Source: Pseudomonas frederiksbergensis | GTDB lineage: Bacteria; Pseudomonadota; Gammaproteobacteria; Pseudomonadales; Pseudomonadaceae | Assembly (NCBI RefSeq): GCF_001874645.1 | Contig: NZ_CP017886.1 | Span: 3,286,001-3,350,000 of the forward strand | DNA: 64,000 nt | Direction: 5' to 3' | Part shown: positions 37,824 through 47,118 of the stretch, in pieces | Position numbering within the stretch: position 1 is the first letter of the stretch | Layout of the letters: every line of letters starts with the position of its first letter | The notes under the pieces: generated by a model | Seen by the model: the letters and a program-made list of their open reading frames with translations, nothing else | Databases searched by the model: none | Told to the model about the DNA's origin: nothing | Translations under genes and position numbers: made by a program

Positions 37824-38120
37824 TCAGCCAGGCAGTCGCATTAACTCGGGCAAATCGGGGAGCTTTTTGGGTGCATTGATCCGAACCCGCTTCTGCCGGT
37901 TCAGTTCCCCGCTGATCAGGCTCACCTGGCTCTTGGATACGCCAAACGCCTTGGCCAGAAACGCCATCAGGCAGGCGTTGGCCTTGCCTTCGACGGGTGG
38001 GGCGGTCAGGCGGATTTTCAAGCGATCACCGTGCAGCCCGGCGAATTCATCGCTGCGGGCCGCAGGTTGCAGGTGACATTCGAGGATCAGGTCATCCCCG
38101 TCCCAGCGAAACCAACTCAT
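37824..38120 (-). CDS. yggU: DUF167/YggU family protein
   Basis: A 98-residue UPF0235 protein. 'LECHLQPAARSDEFAGLHGDRLKIRLTAPPVEGKANACLM' is the family core, split here by eye into the LQP…RS and PPVEGKAN blocks. It occurs with yggT and proC in many proteobacteria. Function unknown. It starts 15 bases after yggT. Confidence 0.92.
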   Translation of the reverse strand: MSWFRWDGDDLILECHLQPAARSDEFAGLHGDRLKIRLTAPPVEGKANACLMAFLAKAFGVSKSQVSLISGELNRQKRVRINAPKKLPDLPELMRLPG

Positions 38121-38135
38121 TCAGAAAGACCGGGA

Positions 38136-38726
38136 TCAGATCAGCAGACGCAGGATTTCCGGCATCATGGTCATGGCGGCGAGGTTGTTGATCACCAGCA
38201 TGTCCAGCAGCTTGAGCACCATGAACGCGAGGATCGGCGAGATATCCAGGCCGCCCATGCTTGGCAGGATCTTGCGGAACGGCGCCAGGGCCGGCTCGCA
38301 GATCTGGTTGACCAGCTCGGCCCCCGGGTTATGGCTGCCCGGGGCGACCCAGGAGAGGATCACGCTGATGATCAGGGCGAAGAAGAAGATCTTCAGGAAC
38401 AGCGCGGTCACGCCGATGATCGACCAGATCAGCAGTTGCAGCGGGTTACCGGTGGTGCCGTAGGTCAGCAGCAGGGTCAGGGCCATCAACGCCAGTTGCA
38501 CGAGAATCGCCAGCAGCAGTGACGACATGTCCAGGCCGAACAGGCTCGGAATGATCCGGCGCAGAGGCTTGAGCAGCGGTTGAGTGGCGCGCACGGCGAA
38601 TTGGCAGAGCGGGTTGTAGAAGTTGGCGCGCACCAGTTGCAGCACAAAGCGCAGCAACACGATCAGCAGGTACAGGCTGCCAAGGGTTTGCAGCACGTAC
38701 ACCGCTGCAGTGTTCAATCCAATCAT
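38136..38726 (-). CDS. yggT: YggT family membrane protein
   Basis: A 196-residue integral membrane protein with two repeated halves, each containing 'RFVLQLVRANFYNPLCQ'- or 'SWVAPGSHNPGAELVNQI'-like amphipathic segments followed by 'PLLKPLRRIIP' or 'PALAPFRKILP'. ATG at 38726 has AAGGAG upstream; an open frame upstream of it overlaps proC. Homologues are linked to membrane or osmotic stress and cell-division functions; the precise role is unknown. Between proC and yggU. Confidence 0.93.
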   Translation of the reverse strand: MIGLNTAAVYVLQTLGSLYLLIVLLRFVLQLVRANFYNPLCQFAVRATQPLLKPLRRIIPSLFGLDMSSLLLAILVQLALMALTLLLTYGTTGNPLQLLIWSIIGVTALFLKIFFFALIISVILSWVAPGSHNPGAELVNQICEPALAPFRKILPSMGGLDISPILAFMVLKLLDMLVINNLAAMTMMPEILRLLI

Positions 38727-38736
38727 GTATGGCTCC

Positions 38737-39555
38737 TTATTGACCCAATTGTTCGGCCATCTCGGCCGAGCGGTGTGCGGCGGCACCCAATGCTTTTTCG
38801 ACCAGGGCTTCGAAGCCACCGGCCTGGAAGGTTTTGATGGCGGCTTCGGTGGTGCCTGCTGGCGAGGTCACGCGACGGCGTAACTCGGCGGCGTCGACAT
38901 CACTGGCGACCGCCATGTGTGCGGCGCCCAGCGCGGTTTGCAGAGTCAGCTGGGCTGCAATCTCCCGAGGCAGACCAAGCTTCTCGCCAGCGGCGGTCAT
39001 GGCTTCGATCAGCAGGAAGAAGTACGCAGGGCCCGAGCCAGACACGGCGGTGACCGCGTCCAGTTGCTGCTCTTCGTTCAGCCACAGGGCAATGCCGACC
39101 GCTGACAGCAGCTCTTGGGCCTGCTGACGCTGTTCGGCAGTCACTTGGGCTGTGGCGTACAAACCGCTTACACCCTGACGCACTAGCGCCGGGGTGTTCG
39201 GCATGCAACGCACGATCGGCTGAGCGCCGAGCCAGTTGTTCATGCTGGCGCAGGTGATCCCGGCCGCAATCGACACCACCAGTTGATTCGGTGCAAGGCT
39301 TGGACGCAGTGCTTCACACACGGCTTTCATCGCCTGGGGTTTGACCGCCAGTACGACCACGTCTGCGCCTTGAACGGCGTCGGCGTTGTCGGCGAATGTT
39401 TCGATGCCGTGTTCGGCGGTTATCCGTGCGCGGGCTTCAGCGCCCGGGTCGCTGGCGCGGATCTGCGCAGCGTCCAGACCTTTGGCGCGCAGGCCGCCGA
39501 TCAGGCTGGCGGCCATGTTGCCGGCACCGATAAAGGCAATACGTGTCTTGCTCAT
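38737..39555 (-). CDS. proC: Pyrroline-5-carboxylate reductase
   Basis: A 272-residue NAD(P)H-dependent enzyme for the last step of proline synthesis. 'IAFIGAGNMAASLIGGL' is the nucleotide-binding motif, 'VRCMPNTPALV' and 'TAVSGSGPAYFFLLIEAM' are the P5CR signatures, and 'LTLQTALGAAHMA' with 'VTSPAGTTEAAI' form the C-terminal dimer and active-site region. Between yggS (50 bp upstream) and yggT. Confidence 0.96.
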   Translation of the reverse strand: MSKTRIAFIGAGNMAASLIGGLRAKGLDAAQIRASDPGAEARARITAEHGIETFADNADAVQGADVVVLAVKPQAMKAVCEALRPSLAPNQLVVSIAAGITCASMNNWLGAQPIVRCMPNTPALVRQGVSGLYATAQVTAEQRQQAQELLSAVGIALWLNEEQQLDAVTAVSGSGPAYFFLLIEAMTAAGEKLGLPREIAAQLTLQTALGAAHMAVASDVDAAELRRRVTSPAGTTEAAIKTFQAGGFEALVEKALGAAAHRSAEMAEQLGQ

Positions 39556-39604
39556 GTCAGGTCCTTATAGAGAGGGGTGTGGGCCATTGTTCAAGGCTGG
39601 CCGG

Positions 39605-40291
39605 CTATTGATGACCAGGGGCGCGGGCGCCGAACAGGGCTGTGCCGATGCGCACCCAAGTGGCGCCCATGGCGATGGCCGACTCAAGGTCATGGCTCAT
39701 GCCCATGGAAAGTGTGTCGAGTGGCAGGTTCAGGCTGGCTTGTAGCGTTTGCACGGTCGCAAAGGCTGCGTCCTGAGCGGCGCGATCTTCAGTCGGTTCC
39801 GGGATTGCCATCAATCCGCGCAGTTTCAACCGCGGCAACGCGCTGATGGCATTGGCCAGCGCGAGTAGATCGGCCGGGGTGCAGCCGGATTTGCTGGCTT
39901 CACCGCTGACATTGACCTGAATACAGATGTTCAGGGGGGGCAGTTCGGCTGGACGTTGTTCGGACAGGCGTTGTGCGATTTTCAAGCGATCCACGGAATG
40001 CACCCAGGCAAAGTTCTCGGCGATAGCGCGCGTCTTGTTCGATTGAATGGGGCCGATGAAGTGCCAGATCAAGGGCAGGTCGGCCAACTCGAGCTGTTTG
40101 CCCAAGGCCTCCTGCAGATAGTTCTCACCAAAGTCGTGCACGCCGGCGGCGTAGGCTTCACGCACGGCATCGCTGGGCTTGGTCTTGCTCACCGCCAGCA
40201 GTTGGACGCTGTGTTCGGCACGTTGCGCGGCCAGCTCCGCTGCGCGGATGCGTATCTGAACCAAGGCTATGTTGTCTGCTATCGTGAACAT
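39605..40291 (-). CDS. yggS: PLP homeostasis protein YggS (PROSC family)
   Basis: A 228-residue TIM-barrel protein that binds pyridoxal phosphate and buffers it. The PLP lysine is in 'QLLAVSKTKPSD'; 'HFIGPIQSNKTR' and 'LSMGMSHDLESAIAMGATWVRIGTALFG' are the other conserved blocks. It is first gene of yggS–proC–yggT–yggU and is divergent from pilT. Confidence 0.95.
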   Translation of the reverse strand: MFTIADNIALVQIRIRAAELAAQRAEHSVQLLAVSKTKPSDAVREAYAAGVHDFGENYLQEALGKQLELADLPLIWHFIGPIQSNKTRAIAENFAWVHSVDRLKIAQRLSEQRPAELPPLNICIQVNVSGEASKSGCTPADLLALANAISALPRLKLRGLMAIPEPTEDRAAQDAAFATVQTLQASLNLPLDTLSMGMSHDLESAIAMGATWVRIGTALFGARAPGHQ

Positions 40292-40487
40292 TCAATCCCA
40301 CCTTAAAAGTGCCTGCGCTCGATCATGCCGCGTTAAAAGTCGACTCAGAATGCTCATTGACTGACGTCAACTCCGCTTCTTCCTCGACTTTTGCCTTGCC
40401 TGATCATCGCTCGGCGACTTTTCAGGCCGGGATACTTGCCGCCGGCAGTCTGAGGTTCGCGGCATTCTACTGGAATTGGGGAGTGCT

Positions 40488-41522
40488 ATGGATATCACTG
40501 AGCTGCTGGCTTTCAGCGCCAAACAAGGGGCTTCCGACTTGCACCTGTCTGCGGGACTGCCGCCGATGATCCGGGTGGATGGCGATGTGCGGCGAATCAA
40601 CCTGCCGGCACTGGATGACAAGCAGGTGCGCGAGCTGATCTACGCGATCATGAACGACAGGCAGCGGGTGGAGTTCGAGCAGGCGCTGGAGACCGACTTT
40701 TCCTTCGACGCGCCGGGTGTGGCGCGCTTTCGGGTCAATGCGTTCAATCAGTATCGCGGCCCGGGCGCGGTGTTCCGGACCATTCCCTCGAAAATCCTCA
40801 GCATGGAAGAGTTGGGCATGGGGGATGTGTTTCGCCGTATTACCGATGTCCCTCGTGGGCTGGTATTGGTCACCGGGCCCACCGGTTCCGGTAAGTCGAC
40901 CACCCAGGCGGCGATGATCGACTACCTCAACAACCACCGGCATCACCATATCCTCACCATCGAAGACCCCATCGAATTCCTCCATGAATCACGCAAATGC
41001 CTGATCAATCAACGTGAAGTACACCGCGATACGCGCAGTTTCGCCACCGCACTGCGTTCGGCATTGCGCGAAGATCCGGACGTGATTCTGGTGGGGGAGA
41101 TGCGCGATCTGGAGACCATCCGCCTGGCGCTGACGGCGGCCGAGACCGGACACCTGGTATTCGGCACCCTGCACACCAACTCGGCAGCGAAAACCATTGA
41201 TCGAGTAGTGGACGTATTTCCGGGTGACGAGAAGTCGATTGTGCGTTCGATGCTCTCTGAGTCATTGCAGGCAGTGATATCCCAGAGCCTCATCAAGAAA
41301 GTCGGCGGTGGCCGGGTGGCGGCCCATGAAATCATGCTTGGCACCTCGGCGATCCGTAACCTGATTCGCGAAGACAAGATTGCACAGATGTATTCGTCGA
41401 TTCAGACCGGGGCTTCGCTGGGGATGCAGACGCTGGATATGTGCTTGAAGGATCTGGTGAGCAAAGGCCTGATCAGTCGCGAGCATGCGCGGGAGAAGGC
41501 GCGTTCACCGGATAATTTCTGA
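40488..41522 (+). CDS. pilT: Type IV pilus retraction ATPase PilT
   Basis: A 344-residue hexameric secretion ATPase that depolymerises type IV pili. An N-terminal PAS-like domain is followed by the RecA-like core: Walker A 'GPTGSGKST', Asp box 'TIEDPIEF', Walker B 'LVGEMRDLETI' and His box 'TLHTNSA'. The C-terminal 'AIRNLIRE' motif required for retraction is intact. I chose ATG at 40488 behind GGGGAG. Usually pilU follows, but here the next gene is an unrelated minus-strand hydrolase. Confidence 0.96.
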   Translation: MDITELLAFSAKQGASDLHLSAGLPPMIRVDGDVRRINLPALDDKQVRELIYAIMNDRQRVEFEQALETDFSFDAPGVARFRVNAFNQYRGPGAVFRTIPSKILSMEELGMGDVFRRITDVPRGLVLVTGPTGSGKSTTQAAMIDYLNNHRHHHILTIEDPIEFLHESRKCLINQREVHRDTRSFATALRSALREDPDVILVGEMRDLETIRLALTAAETGHLVFGTLHTNSAAKTIDRVVDVFPGDEKSIVRSMLSESLQAVISQSLIKKVGGGRVAAHEIMLGTSAIRNLIREDKIAQMYSSIQTGASLGMQTLDMCLKDLVSKGLISREHAREKARSPDNF

Positions 41523-41546
41523 TTTCTGAGGTTTCGGGCCCAAAAC

Positions 41547-41635
41547 AAAAAGATCGTCCGAACGCGGCCCGAACCTCCGGCAGCTCCTACGCGGATTTCA
41601 TATTCCGTAGGAGCTGCCGGAGGCTGCGATCTTTT
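41547..41635. repeat. REP doublet (GATCGTCCGAACGCGGCCCG variant)
   Basis: The left half begins GATCGTCCGAACGCGGCCCG and the right half is the GTAGGAGCTGCCGGAGGCTG form. The left extension is the same as that at 14627–14650. It lies between convergent pilT and the NlpC/P60 gene. Confidence 0.8.
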
Positions 41636-41649
41636 GATCTTGTGTCGGA

Positions 41650-42273
41650 TCAGCGCTGAGCGATACGCAGGGTTTTCGATTCTTTCGTTTGAACCCGCTT
41701 GGCAACCACGTAGTGGCTTTCCCAGTACGGTTTCTTCAGGGTGTCGATGGTCACCGACTTGCCACGACGCGGTGCGTGGATGAAGCGGTCGTTGCCCAGG
41801 TAAATGGCGACGTGGTTGACCTTGCGACTCTTGATATTGAAGAAAATCAGGTCGCCCGGCTTCAAGTCCTTGCGCTCGACTTTCTGTCCGTGACCGGCGG
41901 CCATGGCGTTGGAGGTGCGTGGCAGATCAGCGGCACCCACGCCATTGAAAGCGTATTTCACCAGCCCGCTGCAATCGAACCCTTTACTTGGGCTACTGCC
42001 GCCCCAACGATAAGGAGTGCCGAGCACGTTTACCGCACGGCTCAGTACATTGCTGCTTTGTTTGGCCCCCATCGGCGGGACCAGTTTGCTGTCGGCCTTG
42101 CTCAGGTGAGTCAGACCTTTTACACCATGCTTGTTTTTGCTGGTAACGGCAGAAACATGAGATTTAGGGGTGTAACCATTCACGTTCGGAAGACGTTGCT
42201 CACGATTGGTGGCGTGGGCGGCCAGTGGCATTAATAGGCAAATGGTTAGCCATGTCTTGAAAAATGGACGCAT
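41650..42273 (-). CDS. NlpC/P60 (C40) family endopeptidase
   Basis: A 207-residue exported protein. Signal peptide about residues 1–21 ('LTICLLMPLAAHA'), a polar linker, then an NlpC/P60 domain from about residue 80. The catalytic Cys is in 'FDCSGLVKYAF', the His in 'VNHVAIYLG', with the third residue in the following 'FIHAPRRG' strand. It probably cleaves peptidoglycan stem peptides in the periplasm. It stands alone, divergent from the TM2 gene. Confidence 0.92.
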   Translation of the reverse strand: MRPFFKTWLTICLLMPLAAHATNREQRLPNVNGYTPKSHVSAVTSKNKHGVKGLTHLSKADSKLVPPMGAKQSSNVLSRAVNVLGTPYRWGGSSPSKGFDCSGLVKYAFNGVGAADLPRTSNAMAAGHGQKVERKDLKPGDLIFFNIKSRKVNHVAIYLGNDRFIHAPRRGKSVTIDTLKKPYWESHYVVAKRVQTKESKTLRIAQR

Positions 42274-42524
42274 TAGGCAAGGCTCTATATGGGGAAGCGC
42301 GCAACTTTATAACAGCTTTTTTGTCCTTTCCGAGGCCGTTGGTCGATTCAACCTGGAGGGCAACGGAACTAAAGATGCGGTAAATGGACGCAACTGTCGG
42401 ACAGAAGTCAGGTGTTACAAGGCTTTGACGGGAGACAAGGTAACATTTGCCACATGTCGGTCGCCTGTAAAAAAGTCACAAAGAATTCAAGAATATTTAT
42501 CTATCGAGGCAAATGAGGGAACCC

Positions 42525-42944
42525 ATGAACACCTATCGTCAGGATGTTTCACGCCAGGACACTCACAGCAAGGTGATCGGTTACCTGCTGTGGATTTTCG
42601 GTTTTACCGGGGCTCACCGCTTCTATTACGGCAAACCGGTCACCGGAACGATCTGGTTTTTCACCTTCGGGTTGTTGGGCATTGGCTGGTTGATCGACGC
42701 CTTCCTGATCCCGTCCATGGACCGTGAAGCGGACCTGCGTTTTACCGCCGGCCCTATCGAGTACAACGTTGCCTGGATCCTGCTGACCTTCCTGGGTGTG
42801 TTCGGTCTGCACCGCATGTACCAAGGCAAGTGGCTGACGGGCCTGCTGTACCTGGTGACCGGCGGGTTGTTCTTTCTGGGGGTGCTGTATGACTTCTGGA
42901 CGTTGAATGACCAGATTTCCGTGCGCAACGCGCAGAGCCGTTAA
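42525..42944 (+). CDS. TM2 domain-containing membrane protein
   Basis: A 139-residue protein with two TM2-like units: 'IGYLLWIFGFTGAHRFYYGKPVTGTIWFFTFG' (split motif GAHRFYYGK) and 'LTFLGVFGLHRMYQGKWLTGLLYLVTGG' (GLHRMYQGK), each a pair of helices with the DRF-like turn, followed by 'GVLYDFWTL'. I chose ATG at 42525 with AGGGA in front; ATG at 42513 would add four residues. Function unknown; inner membrane. Confidence 0.88.
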   Translation: MNTYRQDVSRQDTHSKVIGYLLWIFGFTGAHRFYYGKPVTGTIWFFTFGLLGIGWLIDAFLIPSMDREADLRFTAGPIEYNVAWILLTFLGVFGLHRMYQGKWLTGLLYLVTGGLFFLGVLYDFWTLNDQISVRNAQSR

Positions 42945-42952
42945 GCAAGGTC

Positions 42953-42998
42953 AAAAGATCGCAGCCTGCGGCAGCTCCTACAGAGGCTGCGATCTTTT
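42953..42998. repeat. Compact REP palindrome
   Basis: AAAAGATCGCAGCCTGCGGC and GAGGCTGCGATCTTTT face each other with a short loop, a condensed doublet. It lies between convergent TM2 and pyrC' genes and ends in T-rich sequence on the plus strand, so it may act as a terminator for both. Confidence 0.8.
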
Positions 42999-43004
42999 CG
43001 TGTT

Positions 43005-44276
43005 TTACGCCTGGTGACTGATCCGTCCGTCCACCAGGGTGTAGCGCACTACGCCCGGCAGGCTATGGCCGAGGAACGGGCAGTTTTCGCCCTTCGACAG
43101 CCAGTGTTCACCGGCCACGGTGGACGCGGCTGGATCGAACACCACCAGATCCGCTGGAGCGCCCACCGCCAGCTTGCCCACTGGCAGGCGCAGGGCGTCG
43201 GCCGGGCCGGCACTCAGGCGTGCCAGCAGTGTCGGCAGATCGAGCAAGCCGTCTTCCACCAGCGTCAAGGCCAGCGGCAGTAGCAGTTCAACGCTGCTGA
43301 TGCCCGGCTCGGTCGCGCCGAACGGTGCCAGCTTGGCGTCGCGCTCGTGAGGCTGATGATGACTGGAGATGGCTTGAACCACCCCGGACTTCACGGCGGC
43401 ACGCAGGCCATCGCGGTCAGCGCGGGTACGCAGTGGCGGCTGGACGTGATACAGGCTGTTGAAGTCGATCAGCGCCTCGTCGGTGAGGATCAGTTGATAC
43501 AGCGCCACATCGGCCGTCACCGGCAGGCCACGGGCCTGAGCCTGAGCGATCAATGCCACGCCACGGGCGCTGGTGAGCTGGCTGAAGTGCGCGCGCACGC
43601 CGGTCTGCTCGACCAGCAGCAGGTCACGGGCCAGGGCCACGGTTTCAGCCGTTTCGGGAATCCCCGGCAAACCGAGGAAGCTCGCGGTCGGACCTTCGTG
43701 AGCCAGGCCACCTTCGGCCAGGTCATGATCCTGCGAATGGAAGATCACTGTCAGGTCGAATGTTGCCGCGTATTCCAGCGCCCGGCACAGGGTACGGGTG
43801 TTGCGGAAACTCTCCAGACCGTTGCCGAAAGCAATGCAACCGGCATCGCGCAGGGCGATCAGCTCGGCCAGCTGTTCGCCGTCCAGGCCTTTGCTCAGGG
43901 CGCCAATCGGGAAGACCTTGGCATTACCGGCCTCGCGGGCGCGGTCGAGGATCAGCTCGGCCACGGCCGAGGTGTCCAGCACCGGCTTGGTCCGTGGCGG
44001 GCAGCACAGGCTGGTGACGCCGCCAGCGGCAGCGGCGCGGGTTTCGCTGGCAATCGTGCCTTTGCGGCTGTAACCCGGTTCGCGCAGGGCGACGTTCAGG
44101 TCGACGAGGCCGGGAGCGACCACCAGGCCTTTGGCCTCGATGGTGTCGACGGCGATGAAACCGGCTGGAGCGGCACCAATGGCGACGATCTTGCAGGCTT
44201 CGATGTGGATATCGGTGACTTGATCCAGGCCGCTGCTTGGATCGATGACGCGGGCGCCGAGAATGCTGAGCTTCAC
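43005..44276 (-). CDS. pyrC': Dihydroorotase-like subunit PyrC' (catalytically inactive)
   Basis: A 423-residue amidohydrolase-fold protein starting with GTG, overlapping the pyrB stop by four bases. At the metal site, true dihydroorotases have D-x-H-x-H-x-R; here residues 59–65 read D-L-N-V-A-L-R, so both histidines are lost. This is the known 'pseudo-dihydroorotase' (PyrC' or PyrX) of Pseudomonas, which is needed structurally for the aspartate transcarbamoylase holoenzyme with PyrB. An active dihydroorotase must be encoded elsewhere. Confidence 0.92.
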   Translation of the reverse strand: MKLSILGARVIDPSSGLDQVTDIHIEACKIVAIGAAPAGFIAVDTIEAKGLVVAPGLVDLNVALREPGYSRKGTIASETRAAAAGGVTSLCCPPRTKPVLDTSAVAELILDRAREAGNAKVFPIGALSKGLDGEQLAELIALRDAGCIAFGNGLESFRNTRTLCRALEYAATFDLTVIFHSQDHDLAEGGLAHEGPTASFLGLPGIPETAETVALARDLLLVEQTGVRAHFSQLTSARGVALIAQAQARGLPVTADVALYQLILTDEALIDFNSLYHVQPPLRTRADRDGLRAAVKSGVVQAISSHHQPHERDAKLAPFGATEPGISSVELLLPLALTLVEDGLLDLPTLLARLSAGPADALRLPVGKLAVGAPADLVVFDPAASTVAGEHWLSKGENCPFLGHSLPGVVRYTLVDGRISHQA

Positions 44277-45277
44277 TGGGCGTTCTCCTGCTCGAATTGG
44301 CGCTGGGCAGTCTGCCCGCTCATGGCCATGGACAACACGGCCATACGAATGGCGATCCCGTAGGTCACCTGATTGAGAATCACCGAGTGCGGACCGTCGG
44401 CCACCGCCGATTCAATCTCGACGCCCCGGTTGATTGGGCCCGGATGCATGACGATGGCATCCGGTTTGGCGCCGGCCAGGCGTGCGGTGGTCAGGCCGAA
44501 CAAGCGATAGAACTCGCCTTCGCTCGGCAGCAGGCCGCCAGTCATGCGTTCACGCTGCAGGCGCAGCATGATCACTACGTCGACGTCCTTCAGGCCTTCG
44601 GTCATGTCGGTGTAGACCTTCACGCCGTACTGCTCGATTCCGATCGGCAGCAGGGTTTTCGGCGCGATCACGCGGATGTCCGGGCAACCGAGGGTTTTCA
44701 GCGCGAGCATGTTCGAGCGTGCAACCCGCGAGTGCAGGATGTCGCCGACGATGGCCACGGAAAGGTTTTCAAAGCTGCCTTTGTGCCGACGGATGGTCAG
44801 CATGTCGAGCATGCCCTGGGTCGGGTGGGCGTGACGGCCGTCACCACCGTTGATGATTGCCACCTGCGGGCACACATGTTCGGCGATGAAGTGCGCAGCG
44901 CCAGAGTCGCCGTGACGCACGACGAACATGTCGGCGGCCATGGCTTCAAGGTTGCGCAGGGTGTCGAGCAGGGTTTCGCCTTTGCTCGCAGACGACGTGG
45001 ACACGTTCAGGGTGATCACGTCCGCCGACAGTCGCTGGGCCGCCAGTTCGAAGGTGGTGCGGGTGCGGGTGGAGTTTTCGAAGAATACGTTGCACACGGT
45101 CTTGCCGCGCAGCAGCGGGACTTTCTTTACCGCCCGGGCACCGACTTCAAGGAACGAGTCGGCGGTGTCGAGGATTTCCGTTAACAACTCGCGGCGCAGA
45201 CCGTCGAGTGAGAGGAAGTGGCGCAGCTGGCCCTGATCATTGAGCTGCAGCGGGCGCTTGGTGTCTAGAGGCGTCAT
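44273..45277 (-). CDS. pyrB: Aspartate carbamoyltransferase catalytic subunit
   Basis: A 334-residue enzyme forming N-carbamoyl-aspartate, the committed step of pyrimidine synthesis. The carbamoyl-phosphate loop is '[11 protein letters not shown]'; '[12 protein letters not shown]' and '[12 protein letters not shown]' are conserved. The N-terminal extension beyond the E. coli length is typical for Pseudomonas, where it takes part in nucleotide regulation and binding to PyrC'. It lies 27 bases after pyrR and overlaps pyrC'. Confidence 0.96.
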   Translation of the reverse strand: MTPLDTKRPLQLNDQGQLRHFLSLDGLRRELLTEILDTADSFLEVGARAVKKVPLLRGKTVCNVFFENSTRTRTTFELAAQRLSADVITLNVSTSSASKGETLLDTLRNLEAMAADMFVVRHGDSGAAHFIAEHVCPQVAIINGGDGRHAHPTQGMLDMLTIRRHKGSFENLSVAIVGDILHSRVARSNMLALKTLGCPDIRVIAPKTLLPIGIEQYGVKVYTDMTEGLKDVDVVIMLRLQRERMTGGLLPSEGEFYRLFGLTTARLAGAKPDAIVMHPGPINRGVEIESAVADGPHSVILNQVTYGIAIRMAVLSMAMSGQTAQRQFEQENAQ

Positions 45278-45303
45278 CGCAATGGACTCTTTAAAAGGGC
45301 GAA

Positions 45304-45810
45304 TTAAAGGGCGAGGTCTTGCAGTTCGAGTTGCAGCGGGTCAGGACCGGTTAACTTGACCCGTTCGTGGGCCGCCAGCGACAGGGTGGCGCCGACCACG
45401 TTCGGACGGATTGGCAGTTCGCCGGCATCCAGATCGAGCAGGCACACCAAGGTGACGCTGGCCGGGCGGCCGTAATCGAAGAGTTCGTTCATGGCGGCGC
45501 GGATGGTCCGACCGCTCATCAGCACGTCGTCGATAAGCACCAGGTGCTGGCCTTCGATTTCGAACGGCAACGCTGAGGGGCGCACCTGTGGGTGCAGGCC
45601 GCTCTGGCTGAAGTCGTCGCGGTAGAAGGAAACATCCAGTGTGCCCAGTGGCGAATTGCTGCCAAGTTCTTCGAGCAAGGCCTGAGCGACCCACACGCCA
45701 CCGGTACGAATGCCGATGTAGCGCGGTTCGCTGATGCCCCGTTTGGCCAGATAGGCGTCAAGGCGGGTCGCCATCTGGCTGATCAGTTCGGCGGGATTGG
45801 GCAGGCTCAT
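45304..45810 (-). CDS. pyrR: Bifunctional pyrimidine regulator PyrR / uracil phosphoribosyltransferase
   Basis: A 168-residue phosphoribosyltransferase-fold protein. The PRPP loop is '[19 protein letters not shown]' and the hood region '[15 protein letters not shown]' is intact. In Gram-positive bacteria PyrR attenuates pyr mRNA; in Pseudomonas it precedes pyrB and its regulatory mode is less clear. It is 81 bp downstream of ruvX. Confidence 0.94.
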   Translation of the reverse strand: MSLPNPAELISQMATRLDAYLAKRGISEPRYIGIRTGGVWVAQALLEELGSNSPLGTLDVSFYRDDFSQSGLHPQVRPSALPFEIEGQHLVLIDDVLMSGRTIRAAMNELFDYGRPASVTLVCLLDLDAGELPIRPNVVGATLSLAAHERVKLTGPDPLQLELQDLAL

Positions 45811-45891
45811 GGTTGCTCCTTCATGGGCCCGAGCACGCTGCGTGCACAGTGCGGCTCGGGTTGTAGCTAAGAGAGACGCTGCGGCGCCTCT

Positions 45892-46329
45892 TCAGGATTC
45901 GAACAGTGCAGTGTTTTCATCGAGCCAGCCTTGCAGCAGCAGCGCGGCGGCGATGGCGTCGACCGGGTTGTCGCGGTAACTGCCTTTCTGCCCGCCACGA
46001 ACCAGGCGTTCGCCTTTGGCTTCAAAGGTGGTCAGGCGTTCATCGTGGGTATAGAAGGGCAGGTTGTAGCGGCCATTCAGGCGGCGGGCGAATTTCTCGG
46101 CCCGCAAGCACATATCACTGGGCGTGCCGTCCATGTTCAGCGGCAAACCGACCACTACAGCGTCGGGTTTCCATTCCTTGATCAGGGCTTCGACCTGATT
46201 CCAGTCAGGAATGCCGTTTTGCGCCTTCAAGGTGCAGAGCTCGCGAGCCTGGCCGGTAATCACCTGGCCGACCGCCACGCCGATCTGTTTGGTGCCGTAG
46301 TCAAAACCCAGAATCAGACGCAGGGCCAT
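45892..46329 (-). CDS. ruvX: Holliday junction resolvase-like / pre-16S rRNA nuclease YqgF
   Basis: A 145-residue RNase H-fold protein. 'ILGFDYGTKQIGVAVG' carries the first catalytic Asp, 'VVGLPLNMDGTPS' the second region and 'DERLTTFEA…VDAIAAALLLQ' the C-terminal acidic residues. Homologues process the 5' end of 16S rRNA. The start codon overlaps the yqgE stop by one base. Confidence 0.94.
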   Translation of the reverse strand: MALRLILGFDYGTKQIGVAVGQVITGQARELCTLKAQNGIPDWNQVEALIKEWKPDAVVVGLPLNMDGTPSDMCLRAEKFARRLNGRYNLPFYTHDERLTTFEAKGERLVRGGQKGSYRDNPVDAIAAALLLQGWLDENTALFES

Positions 46330-46898
46330 CAGGCGTGTCCCGCCTGGCTGGTCAGCAGGCTGAGGTTGATGCCCAGGCGCTTGGCGGCCGCTTCCAGGCG
46401 CAATTCGCTGCTGGTGTTGAACAGGATGTCGGCATCGAACGGGCAGGTCAGCCAGGCATTGTCGGCCAGTTCGGCCTCCAGTTGCCCGGCTTCCCAGCCG
46501 GCGTAACCGAGGGCGATCAGGCTTTTGGTCGGGCCAACGCCATCCGCGATGGCAAACAGCACGTCCTGGGACGTGGACAGCGCCAGGCCATCCAGTTCGA
46601 CGGTTGCCTGATACGTCGAGCCGATCGGGTGCAGGACAAAACCGCGATCAGTCTGCACCGGGCCACCGGTAAAAATCGGCACGTGCTGGCACAGCGGCTG
46701 CGGTTCGATGTCGGGGCGCAATTGCTCGAGAATGTCCGCCAGGCTCAGGTCTTGCGGGCGGTTGATGACCAACCCCATGGCACCATTGGCCGTGTGCTCG
46801 ACGATGTAGGTCAAGGTGTGCGCAAAATTCGGGTCGGCCATGTGAGGCATGGCGATCAGGAATTGATGCTTGAGGTAGCTGGGGATGACGTTCTTCAT
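46329..46898 (-). CDS. yqgE: UPF0301 protein YqgE (AlgH)
   Basis: A 189-residue protein starting at ATG 46898 ('MKNVIPSYLKHQFLIAMPHM'), the standard family N-terminus; the open frame upstream overlaps a REP-type element and is not coding. 'NGAMGLVINRPQDLSLADIL', 'FTGGPVQTDRGFVLH' and 'ALGYAGWEAGQLEAEL' are the family blocks. In P. aeruginosa the protein is called AlgH. Molecular function unknown. It is coupled to ruvX. Confidence 0.95.
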   Translation of the reverse strand: MKNVIPSYLKHQFLIAMPHMADPNFAHTLTYIVEHTANGAMGLVINRPQDLSLADILEQLRPDIEPQPLCQHVPIFTGGPVQTDRGFVLHPIGSTYQATVELDGLALSTSQDVLFAIADGVGPTKSLIALGYAGWEAGQLEAELADNAWLTCPFDADILFNTSSELRLEAAAKRLGINLSLLTSQAGHA

Positions 46899-46971
46899 AG
46901 GCGCTAGTGTGGCGTTGGAGGGGCAAACTGACAAGCTGGGGATGCGCAGGAAATGGTTGTCGCGACACCCC

Positions 46972-47101
46972 GTAGCAGCTGGCGAAGCCTGCGTTCGAGG
47001 ACGGAGTCCTCGCAAAACCGGCCATTGGGGTCATCCTGAATAAATGAGGTATGGCCTTTACGACTGCTTCGCAGCCGAACGCAGGCTTCGCCAGCTGCTA
47101 C
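46972..47101. repeat. Long REP-like element with 26-bp perfect terminal inverted repeats
   Basis: The ends 46972–46997 and 47076–47101 are perfect inverted repeats beginning GTAGCAGCTGGCGAAGCCTG. The interior shares 'CCTCGCAAAACC' and 'GCTTCGCAGCC' blocks with 2063–2221 and 50696–50826. It fills the gap between tonB and yqgE. Confidence 0.85.
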
Positions 47102-47118
47102 GAAAGCGTGCGCAGCTT

